Source: Rugosimonospora sp040255525 (GTDB lineage: Bacteria > Actinomycetota > Actinomycetes > Mycobacteriales > Micromonosporaceae). Taken from it: DNA of 64,000 nucleotides. Location: assembly GCA_040255525.1 (NCBI GenBank), contig JBDZVD010000017.1, positions 19,767-83,766 of the forward strand. Reading direction: 5' to 3'. Both the position numbers and the translations under genes were made by a program. Of this stretch, positions 1 through 7,905 are shown in pieces (within the stretch, counting starts at the first letter, position 1; every line of letters starts with the position of its first letter). The notes beneath the pieces are model-generated. The model did not search any database. It saw only the letters and a program-made list of their open reading frames with translations, and was not told where the DNA came from.

Positions 1-2286
1 GTGTTTCAGCCGCATGCCGAGGCCAAGGTTGCCGCTCACCAGCGGCTTCAGGTCATTGAGCAGCTTCTTGCCGAAGCGAGCCGCCGCCTTGGTCGATCGC
101 GCGTCGTGGTCGCCTCCGAATGGGTGGTCGTAACCGGCACCTACTCGAAGCCAGTCGGCGGCTAGGTCGATGGCGGCTCTGACCGCCGATGGCGGTGCTG
201 TCGCAAGACGGGTCCGGATACCCGGCCAGATCTTCTCGTAGACTTCCTGGACGTCGTTCGGACCGATCGTCCTCTCGGCCAGGTGGAGCTGCCGGGGGTC
301 CCCCGGGTTGAGAAAGCTGGTCCGCAGACGTAGGGACATCACGATCGGAAACGCTTGGCTGTAGGCGTCCCAGCCGCGCCCGTCATCGGGTGTGAGTCCG
401 ATCCATTCATCCAGCTCCTTGGCAACAAGGTGCCGGACATCAAGTGTCGGTGCGAGTTCGGGGTGGAACTCTTCAACCAGATCGCCAAGGACCCGGAGTG
501 GATGTTCAGGTGCCTGATTCTGCGGACGTCGATCAAGTGGTGCGGCGTCCAGCAGCATCCGGACTGCCCCGCCCAGCAAGTATCTGCGGGCAAGTAGGGC
601 GGCAAGTTTTGTCAGGGGTTCGTGCGCCCGAGCGTCGAAGTTCTGTTCAGACCTCAGCGTGGCCGATTCGCGTTCGATCCAACCGAGCACCTCTTCGCCG
701 CAGGACTGGTTGATGCAGGCGTACGGCTCCCCGAGCCGCTGCCAGAAGTCGATGGGCCGGACGCCAGGTTTCTGGAGTGGGCGGACGAGCGCTTTGGCGA
801 CCGGGACGGCTTCTTCGGCACCGAGGACCGCGCTGTAGGTGGTGGACTCTGCAAGGTCTTCCGCCCGGTCCTTCCAGTCTGTGAGCAAGTCAGTAACGCG
901 AACCGCGACCACCTCGGCACGGAACGCGTGTTCAGCGACGAGCGCAATCGCGAGCATCGGCGGCCTGACCTGGTAGATCCTCTCCGGCATGCCGTTGCGG
1001 TCAAAGGCGGCCGACGTATCTACCAAGCCGCTGTGGGCAGCGTTGAGGAGCAGGGCACGCGTCTCCGGCAGCGACATGTGTAAGTGAGCCGCCATCTTCC
1101 CGATGTCCGCGTCGCGGACTTCCCGGAGTGCGCTCACGACCGCGAGCACGTCGATCGCCGCGGGGGCAACCTGCGAGCGGCGGAGGAATCGCTCGACCTG
1201 GCCGAGCAGCACCCTGCCGTCAAACAAAGACGCCCAGTTGCGGGTCTTGGTAAGCATGTCCGCGAGCGCGATGGCCCAACCGGGTCGACCTTCGGCTTGG
1301 TTAAGGATTTCCGTGCGCGCGAGCTGGCCCGTGACCCCGAGGCTCGTGATGATCGCGTCGACCGCCGAACGTTCCAAGAGGCCGATCGTGACGTCGTTCG
1401 CGGTCATCAGCACATCTCGAACCTGCCCCAGCTCATCTGGCCAGCAGATCGCGATGAGCCGATAGTTGAGCAGATCACCTTCGACGCGACGAAGCTGGAC
1501 TAGCCGACGCAGGAGTTCAAGATGCTGGCCGGCGTCGTCCAGCGCCACCAGGCTCGGCGTTGTGAGTCGTAGGTCGTCCAGGAGCCGGTTCGGTGCCGAG
1601 TCGCCATCGACGAAGACCACGTCGTCAATCGCGGCGACCACTCGAGTCTTACCAACGCCAGGGTTACCCAGCACGATCACATCGCCAGTTTGGGCCTTCA
1701 GCGTTGCAACGTCTGCTTCCCGTCCGACCAGCGGCAAGCTGGCCCACGGAGCCTCAGCGATGTCGGCAGGAATCCTGGTGAGGGCCAGTGCATCGCCCGA
1801 CAGATGAAGCAGGGCCTCCCGCCACCGGGTGTCCCGTCTTAGCTTGCTGGCAAAGAAGTGCTGGTCGTAGAAGGCCTCAATCTTGACTGCTTTCCGCCCC
1901 GCCGACTTCTGGAGGCTGTCTCGGTCAAGCCCGCTCAACGGCATCGGGTTGGCCAACACCACCCGCTCGACAGGCACGCCGTGCTTCTTCATGCTGTTCA
2001 GGCCAGAGTTCAGGTTCTTGCGGACACCCTCCAACGTGCGCGACGTGGTGACCAGCAGGCGCAACGGTGGGTTGCTGGAGGCCACGTTCACATCGGCGTC
2101 TCGGCCCCAGTCGGTGCCGCCAGGGATCGGGGAAAGTCCTGGGTAAATCTCACCCAGGAGGTCAGTAGCGCAGCGCTCGAATTCATCTTTGTCGAGCCGG
2201 TTGGTAGCCAGAGCATGTTGGATGCGATCGAGTTCATTCATCGTCGGTGCTGCGCTGGCCTCTCTGCTCATATGAGTTCTGACCAT
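1..2286 (-). CDS. Large STAND-like NTPase with N-terminal nuclease-like domain (partial, runs off left edge)
   Basis: An uninterrupted reading frame runs from about 2286 down to base 1 and continues outside the window. Possible ATG starts are 2286, 2271 and 2238; none has a clear ribosome site. Counting from 2271, residues 37-110 resemble a Mrr/PD-(D/E)XK-like fold (acidic GGTDWGRDADV, then RLLVTTSRT), although the usual QxK lysine is not evident. Residues 202-210 are a Walker A (GNPGVGKTR) and about 239-247 a Walker B-like strand (SLVALDDAG). The remaining 500 or so residues are helical, without recognisable repeats. This layout matches STAND NTPases used in phage defence. GC at third positions is lower than in chromosomal neighbours, and the gene lies inside an element that ends at a tRNA fragment. 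Defence is inferred from architecture only. Confidence 0.75.
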   Translation of the reverse strand, partial: MVRTHMSREASAAPTMNELDRIQHALATNRLDKDEFERCATDLLGEIYPGLSPIPGGTDWGRDADVNVASSNPPLRLLVTTSRTLEGVRKNLNSGLNSMKKHGVPVERVVLANPMPLSGLDRDSLQKSAGRKAVKIEAFYDQHFFASKLRRDTRWREALLHLSGDALALTRIPADIAEAPWASLPLVGREADVATLKAQTGDVIVLGNPGVGKTRVVAAIDDVVFVDGDSAPNRLLDDLRLTTPSLVALDDAGQHLELLRRLVQLRRVEGDLLNYRLIAICWPDELGQVRDVLMTANDVTIGLLERSAVDAIITSLGVTGQLARTEILNQAEGRPGWAIALADMLTKTRNWASLFDGRVLLGQVERFLRRSQVAPAAIDVLAVVSALREVRDADIGKMAAHLHMSLPETRALLLNAAHSGLVDTSAAFDRNGMPERIYQVRPPMLAIALVAEHAFRAEVVAVRVTDLLTDWKDRAEDLAESTTYSAVLGAEEAVPVAKALVRPLQKPGVRPIDFWQRLGEPYACINQSCGEEVLGWIERESATLRSEQNFDARAHEPLTKLAALLARRYLLGGAVRMLLDAAPLDRRPQNQAPEHPLRVLGDLVEEFHPELAPTLDVRHLVAKELDEWIGLTPDDGRGWDAYSQAFPIVMSLRLRTSFLNPGDPRQLHLAERTIGPNDVQEVYEKIWPGIRTRLATAPPSAVRAAIDLAADWLRVGAGYDHPFGGDHDARSTKAAARFGKKLLNDLKPLVSGNLGLGMRLKH

Positions 2287-2811
2287 TTGACACTCGGTTG
2301 ATCATGGCCAAGACGGCGGGCGGAGCTGGCGAGGACGGTATCACGTAGAGCAACTGTCGACGATAGATCTGTAGCCACGGTGCTCACTGGGCGCTGGACG
2401 GCCCGTTCGTCGGCGCCGTTGTCCTAGACGAGCGCGGACGGCTGCGGTGGAACACCCGGACCCCCCGTGGGCTGTGTCGGCGCGCCGGTGTTCACCAGCG
2501 TTCCGGTCGGCGGCGGGCAATACCGGCTGTCGAGGCAACGAACACCGCCCGGCGTCCACTTAGCGGCCACTCAATACGTGGCAGGCCTCTGCGTTGGTCG
2601 CTCCGTGGTCGCTCGGATGTTCCGTACCGGGTACACGCGTACCAGGACCGTCCAGGACTCCGGCCTCCTTGGTTCTACATTCGGGGGCGCAGAACCCGAG
2701 CACAGTACGCCAACGACCAGCGCGGATACCGACGGACCCGCCCGGACGCAGTACCCTCAGGGCGAACTTCTCCTTTGTGCACAACGGCCTCCCGGAAATG
2801 ATCGTCCACTT
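2287..2811. other. Gene-free end of the left integrated element
   Basis: No convincing coding frame is visible in these 525 bases; all open frames lack codon bias and ribosome sites. The stretch holds an inverted repeat GGTAC-acgc-GTACC near 2632-2645 and two nearby copies of CCAGGAC. As the DNA between the last element gene and the attachment site, it could hold recombinase arm sites, but nothing here proves that. Confidence 0.5.
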
Positions 2812-2857
2812 CGGACTTTTAATCTGCGGGTTCAGGGTTCGAGCCCCTGGCGGCCCA
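2812..2857 (+). other. Attachment-site remnant: 3' half of tRNA-Lys(UUU)
   Basis: From 2812 the sequence reads as the anticodon loop (CTTTTAA, anticodon TTT), variable region, T-arm (GGGTTCGAGCCCC) and 3' acceptor strand GCGGCCC plus discriminator A of a tRNA-Lys. The bases to the left do not form the D-arm or the 5' acceptor strand, so this is not a functional tRNA. Such a 3' fragment is what remains at the far end of an element that integrated into a tRNA gene with a tyrosine recombinase. The element should lie to the left and an intact tRNA-Lys should stand at its other end, outside the window. Confidence 0.8.
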
Positions 2858-2993
2858 CCTCTGACCAGGAAATATAGCTAGCTAGTTATATCCGTTTCGG
2901 CTAGCTCGCACCATCAGTCGGGAGCTTCGCGAAGCGGCCGCGAGCGGCGCGCCAGGCTCCGCAGGAATCAGGGCACTCCTGACCTCGGCCCGG

Positions 2994-4082
2994 TCATCGC
3001 AGAAGTGCCGCGACCAGGTCGGCTCCCAACCGGGTCACCATCTCCAGGTTCAGCCGGTACAGAACGAAGTGCCCGTTGCGGGAACGCTGGATCAGCCCGT
3101 GCTCTCGCAGCGGGCGGAGCATTCGCGAGACCTGTGGGGCAGACATACCGGTGCGCTGGCCGATTTCGCTGGTCGACAGCGGTTCGCGGGCGATCAGGCG
3201 GCAGACACGCAGCCGGGCCGGGTCAGACAGCGTCACCAGGCGGCGCCGCAGCGCCTCGGGTGAGACATCGTCGTGATGGGCCAACGCCGACCCTATTGGG
3301 TACTGAATCAGTGCCGGCCAGCCGTGTTCGTGCTTCACGAGGACATGCGGCCAGCCATGTACGGACGGCAGTGCGAGCAGCGCGGCGCGGCGCAGGTCGA
3401 TGAAGCCTCGGTGCAGTTTGTCGAACACCACCCGGGCCGGGTCGGTCATCATCCGTGCGACCGGGGTGAGTCCGGTGAGCGCTGCGGCGATGCCGTGCTG
3501 ACCGGCGATCGATTGCCGCACCTGTACCTCCACCGACAGCGGTCCGGCAACCTGGCGCCACCGCTCGTCAAGAACCTCGTGCGCGGCGGCGAGCGCCTCA
3601 ACCAGCCGGTGCCGGGTGGCGCCGGGATCGGTGAAATGGGATTCGGCCAGCGCGTGCGCTCGGGCGCCGCGCGCCCGGGCGCGGTCGAGAACCTCGTGCC
3701 GCCCTGCCGCGGTACGCAGGTCGGCCGCAGACGGCGCACCGGAGTGGCCGCCGCGCAGACCCCAGACGACTGCCTCGAAGACCCGGCCCTCGTCCAACGA
3801 GCTCAGATCGCCCAGTTCATCCGCGAATGACCGGGCGGAGCCGGGCCTGATCGGGTAGAGCAGCCGGATCCGGTACCCGGTCCACAGCGGTGACAGATCA
3901 TCCAGTTCGGCCGCCAGCGACGCGGGCAGCGCGGCGCTCAGCCGGGCAGCGAGGTTCCGGAACGGCACATGATGCCCGGGGTCGGCGATCAGATGCAGGA
4001 GACTGCCGAGTTCGGCGAGCGGCGAGGCGGCGAACTGCAGGTGGTCGGTCCGGGCGCCCTCGATCAGCAGTGTCACAGCCAT
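2994..4082 (-). CDS. DUF5937-type transcriptional regulator with ArsR-like winged helix
   Basis: The 362-residue protein has an N-terminal region (about 1-250) resembling DUF5937. A C-terminal ArsR-type winged helix follows from about 265 (RRLVTLSDPARLRVCRLI, then LSTSEIGQRTGMSAPQVSRML), the recognition helix of the HTH. The ATG at 4082 was chosen because the N-terminal domain begins there; the frame stays open upstream but without family similarity. It is transcribed away from the M20-ABC-CapA genes across a 122-bp shared promoter region, so it is probably their local repressor or activator. No metal-binding cysteine pair is seen, so a metal ligand is unlikely; the effector is unknown. Confidence 0.7.
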   Translation of the reverse strand: MAVTLLIEGARTDHLQFAASPLAELGSLLHLIADPGHHVPFRNLAARLSAALPASLAAELDDLSPLWTGYRIRLLYPIRPGSARSFADELGDLSSLDEGRVFEAVVWGLRGGHSGAPSAADLRTAAGRHEVLDRARARGARAHALAESHFTDPGATRHRLVEALAAAHEVLDERWRQVAGPLSVEVQVRQSIAGQHGIAAALTGLTPVARMMTDPARVVFDKLHRGFIDLRRAALLALPSVHGWPHVLVKHEHGWPALIQYPIGSALAHHDDVSPEALRRRLVTLSDPARLRVCRLIAREPLSTSEIGQRTGMSAPQVSRMLRPLREHGLIQRSRNGHFVLYRLNLEMVTRLGADLVAALLR

Positions 4083-4204
4083 GTCGTGATTATCACCAGG
4101 GCGGCAATGATGTGGCTCCGGTAGGGAGTCCCTCCTATGGTCATCGCAACATCCCTCCCCCTCCGGGCTACCGGACCTGATGACCTTGGGAACGAAACAC
4201 CACG
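4083..4204. promoter_or_regulatory. Divergent promoter region with candidate operators
   Basis: This 122-bp gap separates the ArsR-like regulator from the amidohydrolase. It contains two short inverted repeats: TAGGGAG facing CTCCTA at about 4121-4136, and TCCGG-gcta-CCGGA at about 4163-4176. Either could be an operator for the divergently coded regulator. They are seen in the sequence; the role is inferred. Confidence 0.4.
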
Positions 4205-5410
4205 ATGACCCACTCCCCGAACCTGGCCGCGATGCGTGCTGCCGTGGATCGCCTCGCCGATGATTTCCGCGCGCTGAGCGGCCAGATCTACCAGGAGCCT
4301 GAGACGGCATTCCAGGAATACAAGGCGGTGAGCCTGTTGACCGGATGGCTGGACAAGCGGGGCTTCGCCGTCCAGACATCCGTGGGCGGATTGGAGACCG
4401 CCTTCGTTGCTTGCAGCGGCTCCGGCGCTCCCCGGGTGGCGTTCGTCGCCGAATACGACGCACTTCCCCAGATTGGGCATGCCTGCGGACATAACCTGAT
4501 CGGTGCGGGCGCGGCAGTGGCGGCTGCGGCGCTGCGCGACGTTCTGCCTGACGGTGGCACGGTGTGCGTGATCGGTGCCCCGGCCGAGGAGGGCGGCGGC
4601 GGCAAGGTACTGGCGCTCAACGCCGGACTCTTCGACGGTGTCAACGCCGCGCTGATGTTCCACCCGGCCGACCGGACGCTGGCTTGGCGACACGCGCTGG
4701 CCTCGGCCCACCTACGGGTCACCTACCGCGGGGTGGCGGCGCACGCGGCCAAGAATCCGGAGGACGGCCGTAACGCTCTGGCCGCGTTGATCCAACTGTT
4801 CACCGGCATCGACGCGCTGCGCCAACACATCCCGGCAACGGCGCGCATTCATGGGGTGATCCGGGACGGTGGCGCGGCCCCCAACGTCGTACCCGACCAT
4901 ACGGTGGCTGATTTCCTCGTCCGGGAGGTAACCGCCGAGCGGGCCGAGGCGCTGGTAAAGCGTTTCGCTGCCTGCGCCCAGGGTGCCGCACTGGCCACCG
5001 GTACTGAGGTTGACATCGAGCACACCGCGCCGTTGTACACCGAACGGAAGAACAACCATGTGATGGCCGATCGGCTCACCCGCCATCTGACCGACCTCGG
5101 ACTCGATGTTGAGCCGGCGTCCTTCGCCAACCCCGCCGGGTCGTCGGACATCGGGAATCTCAGTCTCGCCGTCCCGACGATCCATCCTTACCTCCAAGTC
5201 GCGGACCGGGGGACACCCGGGCATTCCGTGGCGTTCCGGGATGCCGTGGCCACCGATCGGGCGCACAACGTTGCCCTGCTGATGGTGACGGCGCTGGCCA
5301 CGCTCGGCAGCGAACTGATCACCGACCCTGACCTGCTCGCCGAGGTCGGGCACGAATTCGCCACCCGTGGTGCGGACGTCGCCTCAGCCGTGGCCGACAC
5401 CACGACGTGA
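4205..5410 (+). CDS. M20 family amidohydrolase / N-acyl amino acid hydrolase
   Basis: The 401-residue cytoplasmic protein has the M20D layout: first metal ligands in EYDALP and GHACGHN (about residues 82-98), catalytic and ligand glutamates in APAEEGGGG, a dimerisation lid domain about 175-290, and a final histidine segment GTPGHS. The family hydrolyses N-acyl or aminobenzoyl-glutamate type amides and other peptide-like bonds with two metal ions. It is the first gene of an apparent operon with an amino-acid ABC importer and a CapA-like protein, so the substrate is likely a conjugated amino acid brought in by that transporter (inference). The ATG at 4205 opens the conserved N-terminus. Confidence 0.85.
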   Translation: MTHSPNLAAMRAAVDRLADDFRALSGQIYQEPETAFQEYKAVSLLTGWLDKRGFAVQTSVGGLETAFVACSGSGAPRVAFVAEYDALPQIGHACGHNLIGAGAAVAAAALRDVLPDGGTVCVIGAPAEEGGGGKVLALNAGLFDGVNAALMFHPADRTLAWRHALASAHLRVTYRGVAAHAAKNPEDGRNALAALIQLFTGIDALRQHIPATARIHGVIRDGGAAPNVVPDHTVADFLVREVTAERAEALVKRFAACAQGAALATGTEVDIEHTAPLYTERKNNHVMADRLTRHLTDLGLDVEPASFANPAGSSDIGNLSLAVPTIHPYLQVADRGTPGHSVAFRDAVATDRAHNVALLMVTALATLGSELITDPDLLAEVGHEFATRGADVASAVADTTT

Positions 5411-5433
5411 TACATCGTCAACTGGGAGATTTC

Positions 5434-6342
5434 ATGCACAGGTCATACCGCAGCGGTATCTCTGGTCGTCGCGCTGGCACCCCTCGACGTCGAAACGTAC
5501 TCGCCGTCGTGTCGACCGCCGCGTTGCTCGCGGTGAGCATGCTCGCCGCAGGGTGCGGTGATGCGAGCGACAGAACGGGCTCATCCACGTCGTCGGGGGC
5601 GTCCGCGGCCGACCTCGGCCTGATCTCGACTGGCACCATCCAGGCTGCGACGCAAAGCGACCAGTACCCGTTCGCGTTCATCGACACCGACGGCACGCTG
5701 AAGGGCTTCAGCATCGATCTGATGAATGAGATCGGCAAACGCCTTTCGGTGAAGGTGACCTACAAGTCGCTGTCGCTGGACCCGTTGCTGTCCGGCGTCG
5801 AGGCACACCAGTACGACACGGCAGCTGTCGGCCTGTCAGAGAAGGCGGACCGGGTCGCCAAGATGGGATTCACCGAGCCGTTCTACTATGGCTACTTCGG
5901 AATCATGGTCAAGAAGGACTCCACCATCACCGGCACCTCCGCCCTCGACGGGAAGACGCTGGCCGTCGTCACGGGCAGCGCGCAGGTCGACTACGCAAAG
6001 CAGCACTATGCGTCGGCGAAGGTCAAGTCGTTCCCGAGCCAGCCAGCCGCGCTCGCCGCACTGCTCGGCGGGCAGGTCGATGCGTTCTTCCTCGGTGGTC
6101 CGGACACCATCCGGTACCTGAAGCAGAACCCGAGCCTCAAGCTCGCGGCTGACGTCCAGACCAATTCTCCGAACGCCTTTCCCACCCACAAGGGCGACAC
6201 CAAGCTCATCGCGGCGATGAACACCCAACTGGAGGCGATGTTCGCCGACGGTACGTACGCGAAGCTCTACCACAAGTGGTTCACGGAGCCGATCCCCGCG
6301 CAAATGACCACCCTCCACCCCTACCTGAAGGACGTCTCCTAG
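5434..6342 (+). CDS. Polar amino-acid ABC transporter substrate-binding lipoprotein
   Basis: The 302-residue protein has a basic n-region, a hydrophobic stretch and lipobox LAAGC with the lipidated cysteine at residue 41. A low-complexity linker leads into a SBP_bac_3 (cluster 3) domain from about 60 to the end; the segment FAFIDTDGTLKGFSIDLM is typical of the amino-acid-binding lobe. ATG 5434 is preceded by GGGAG at good spacing; a longer frame from 5407 lacks a ribosome site and would bury the signal. It captures the ligand for the permease and ATPase that follow. Confidence 0.9.
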   Translation: MHRSYRSGISGRRAGTPRRRNVLAVVSTAALLAVSMLAAGCGDASDRTGSSTSSGASAADLGLISTGTIQAATQSDQYPFAFIDTDGTLKGFSIDLMNEIGKRLSVKVTYKSLSLDPLLSGVEAHQYDTAAVGLSEKADRVAKMGFTEPFYYGYFGIMVKKDSTITGTSALDGKTLAVVTGSAQVDYAKQHYASAKVKSFPSQPAALAALLGGQVDAFFLGGPDTIRYLKQNPSLKLAADVQTNSPNAFPTHKGDTKLIAAMNTQLEAMFADGTYAKLYHKWFTEPIPAQMTTLHPYLKDVS

Positions 6343-6372
6343 CGGTCGCCGTCCCTCTTGAAAGGCGAGAAC

Positions 6373-7125
6373 GTGTCCGGCCTCCAGAACTTCTGGCACA
6401 CCTTCTTCGACTGGTCACAGGTCACCGCGATCCTGCCCACACTGTTGAAGGTCGGTCTGCTCAACACCATCGTGCTGTCGATCGGCGCGATCGTCCTCGG
6501 CGTGGTGATCGGGATGATCCTGGCGGTTGCCCTGCTCTCCAGCCGCGTGTGGGTGCGGTTTCCGGCCCGGGCCTATGTGGACGTGTTCCGCGGTCTGCCG
6601 ATCGTCCTGACCATTCTGCTGATCGGAGAGGGCCTGCCGATCGCAGGCCTGCACCCGTTCGGCCGGGACGCGTACCCCTACGCGATTCTTGCGCTGGGGG
6701 TGGTGGCCGGCGCGTACATCGCCGAGATCTTCCGGTCCGGCATCCAGAGCGTCGACAAAGGGCAGTTGGAGGCGGCGCGCTGCCTGGGCATGTCGCACTT
6801 CTGGGCGATGGCCACGGTGGTCATCCCGCAGGGCGTCCGACGGATCCTGCCGGCGCTGGCCAACCAATTCGTGGCGATGGTGAAGGACTCCAGCCTGGTT
6901 TATCTGCTCGGACTGGTGGTGGGGCAACGCGAACTCTTCAGCATCGCCCAGGATCAAACCGCAGCCTCCGGCAGCCTGGCGCCGCTGGTGGCCGCCGGCA
7001 TCTTCTACATCATCATCACGGTACCCATGACCCACCTGGTCAACTATCTCGACCGCCGGCTGCGGGAAGGCCCGACAGTCCGTGCTGCCGAACCGCTGTC
7101 GCTGCCGATGGGAGAGGCTCGGTGA
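6373..7125 (+). CDS. Amino-acid ABC transporter permease (HisM/GlnP type)
   Basis: The 250-residue integral membrane protein has at least five hydrophobic helices and the cytoplasmic EAA loop EAARCLGMSHFWAMATVVIP at about residues 133-152, which docks on the ATPase. GTG 6373 follows AAAGGCGAG, a good ribosome site. It follows the binding protein by 30 bp and overlaps the ATPase by 4 bp. Only one permease gene is present, so the channel is probably a homodimer. Confidence 0.9.
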   Translation: MSGLQNFWHTFFDWSQVTAILPTLLKVGLLNTIVLSIGAIVLGVVIGMILAVALLSSRVWVRFPARAYVDVFRGLPIVLTILLIGEGLPIAGLHPFGRDAYPYAILALGVVAGAYIAEIFRSGIQSVDKGQLEAARCLGMSHFWAMATVVIPQGVRRILPALANQFVAMVKDSSLVYLLGLVVGQRELFSIAQDQTAASGSLAPLVAAGIFYIIITVPMTHLVNYLDRRLREGPTVRAAEPLSLPMGEAR

Positions 7126-7895
7126 CCGCGATAAGCGAGGCGACCGTGATACCGAAGGCGGTCGACTCCCCGGCGATCAGCATCTCGCACGTCACCAAGG
7201 CGTTCGGCCCGACCACGGTGCTGCGCGACGTTTCCCTCGATGTGGCCAGGGCAGAGACGGTGTGCGTCATCGGCGCGTCCGGCTCCGGAAAGTCCACGCT
7301 GTTACGGTGCATGAACGGGCTGGAACGACCCACCAGCGGACAGGTCGTGGTGGACGGCACGGACATCACCGCCAAACGCGCCGACCTCGACGCCGTACGC
7401 TCTCAGGTGGGCATGGTTTTCCAGCAGTTCAACCTGTTCCCGCACATGACCGCGCTGCGCAACGTCACCCTCGGCCTGCGCCGGGTCAAGCGGATACCCC
7501 GGTCGGAGGCCGAGTCCGTCGCCCGGCAGCGGCTCGCCGAGGTCGGTCTCGCCGAGAAGGCAGGCGTACGCCCCGCCAAGCTGTCCGGCGGTCAGCAGCA
7601 GCGGGTGGCGATCGCCCGAGCGCTGGCCATGTCACCGTCCATCATGTTGTTCGATGAGCCGACCTCCGCCCTGGACCCGGAGCTCGTCAAGGGAGTGTTG
7701 GAGCTCATGAAGGGCCTCTGCCACGGGGGCATGACAGTCGTCGCGGTCACTCACGAAATGGGCTTCGCACGGGAAGTCGCCGACCGGATCGTGTTCGTCG
7801 ACGGTGGCCGGATTGTCGAGGAGGGGACGCCGGCGCGTATTTTCGACGATCCACAAACACCGCGGTTGCGGGAGTTTCTGGCCCAGGTCCTGTAG
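7122..7895 (+). CDS. Amino-acid ABC transporter ATP-binding protein (GlnQ type)
   Basis: The 257-residue ATPase shows Walker A GASGSGKST (about 53-61), Q-loop MVFQQFNLFPHM, signature LSGGQQQR, Walker B IMLFDEPTSALD and H-loop VTHEMGFA. The QQFNLFPHMTAL sequence is characteristic of polar amino-acid importers. Its GTG start overlaps the permease stop (GTGA), implying translational coupling. It powers uptake of the ligand bound by the lipoprotein encoded at 5434. Confidence 0.93.
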   Translation: MTAISEATVIPKAVDSPAISISHVTKAFGPTTVLRDVSLDVARAETVCVIGASGSGKSTLLRCMNGLERPTSGQVVVDGTDITAKRADLDAVRSQVGMVFQQFNLFPHMTALRNVTLGLRRVKRIPRSEAESVARQRLAEVGLAEKAGVRPAKLSGGQQQRVAIARALAMSPSIMLFDEPTSALDPELVKGVLELMKGLCHGGMTVVAVTHEMGFAREVADRIVFVDGGRIVEEGTPARIFDDPQTPRLREFLAQVL

Positions 7896-7905
7896 GCGGC
7901 AGGTG

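Noticed and set aside
622..2301. Several plus-strand frames between 600 and 2300
   Set aside because: They are antisense to the continuous NTPase frame, which has Walker motifs and consistent coding sequence to the window edge.
2812..2857. Complete tRNA-Lys gene
   Set aside because: No D-arm or 5' acceptor strand precedes it; only the 3' part is present.
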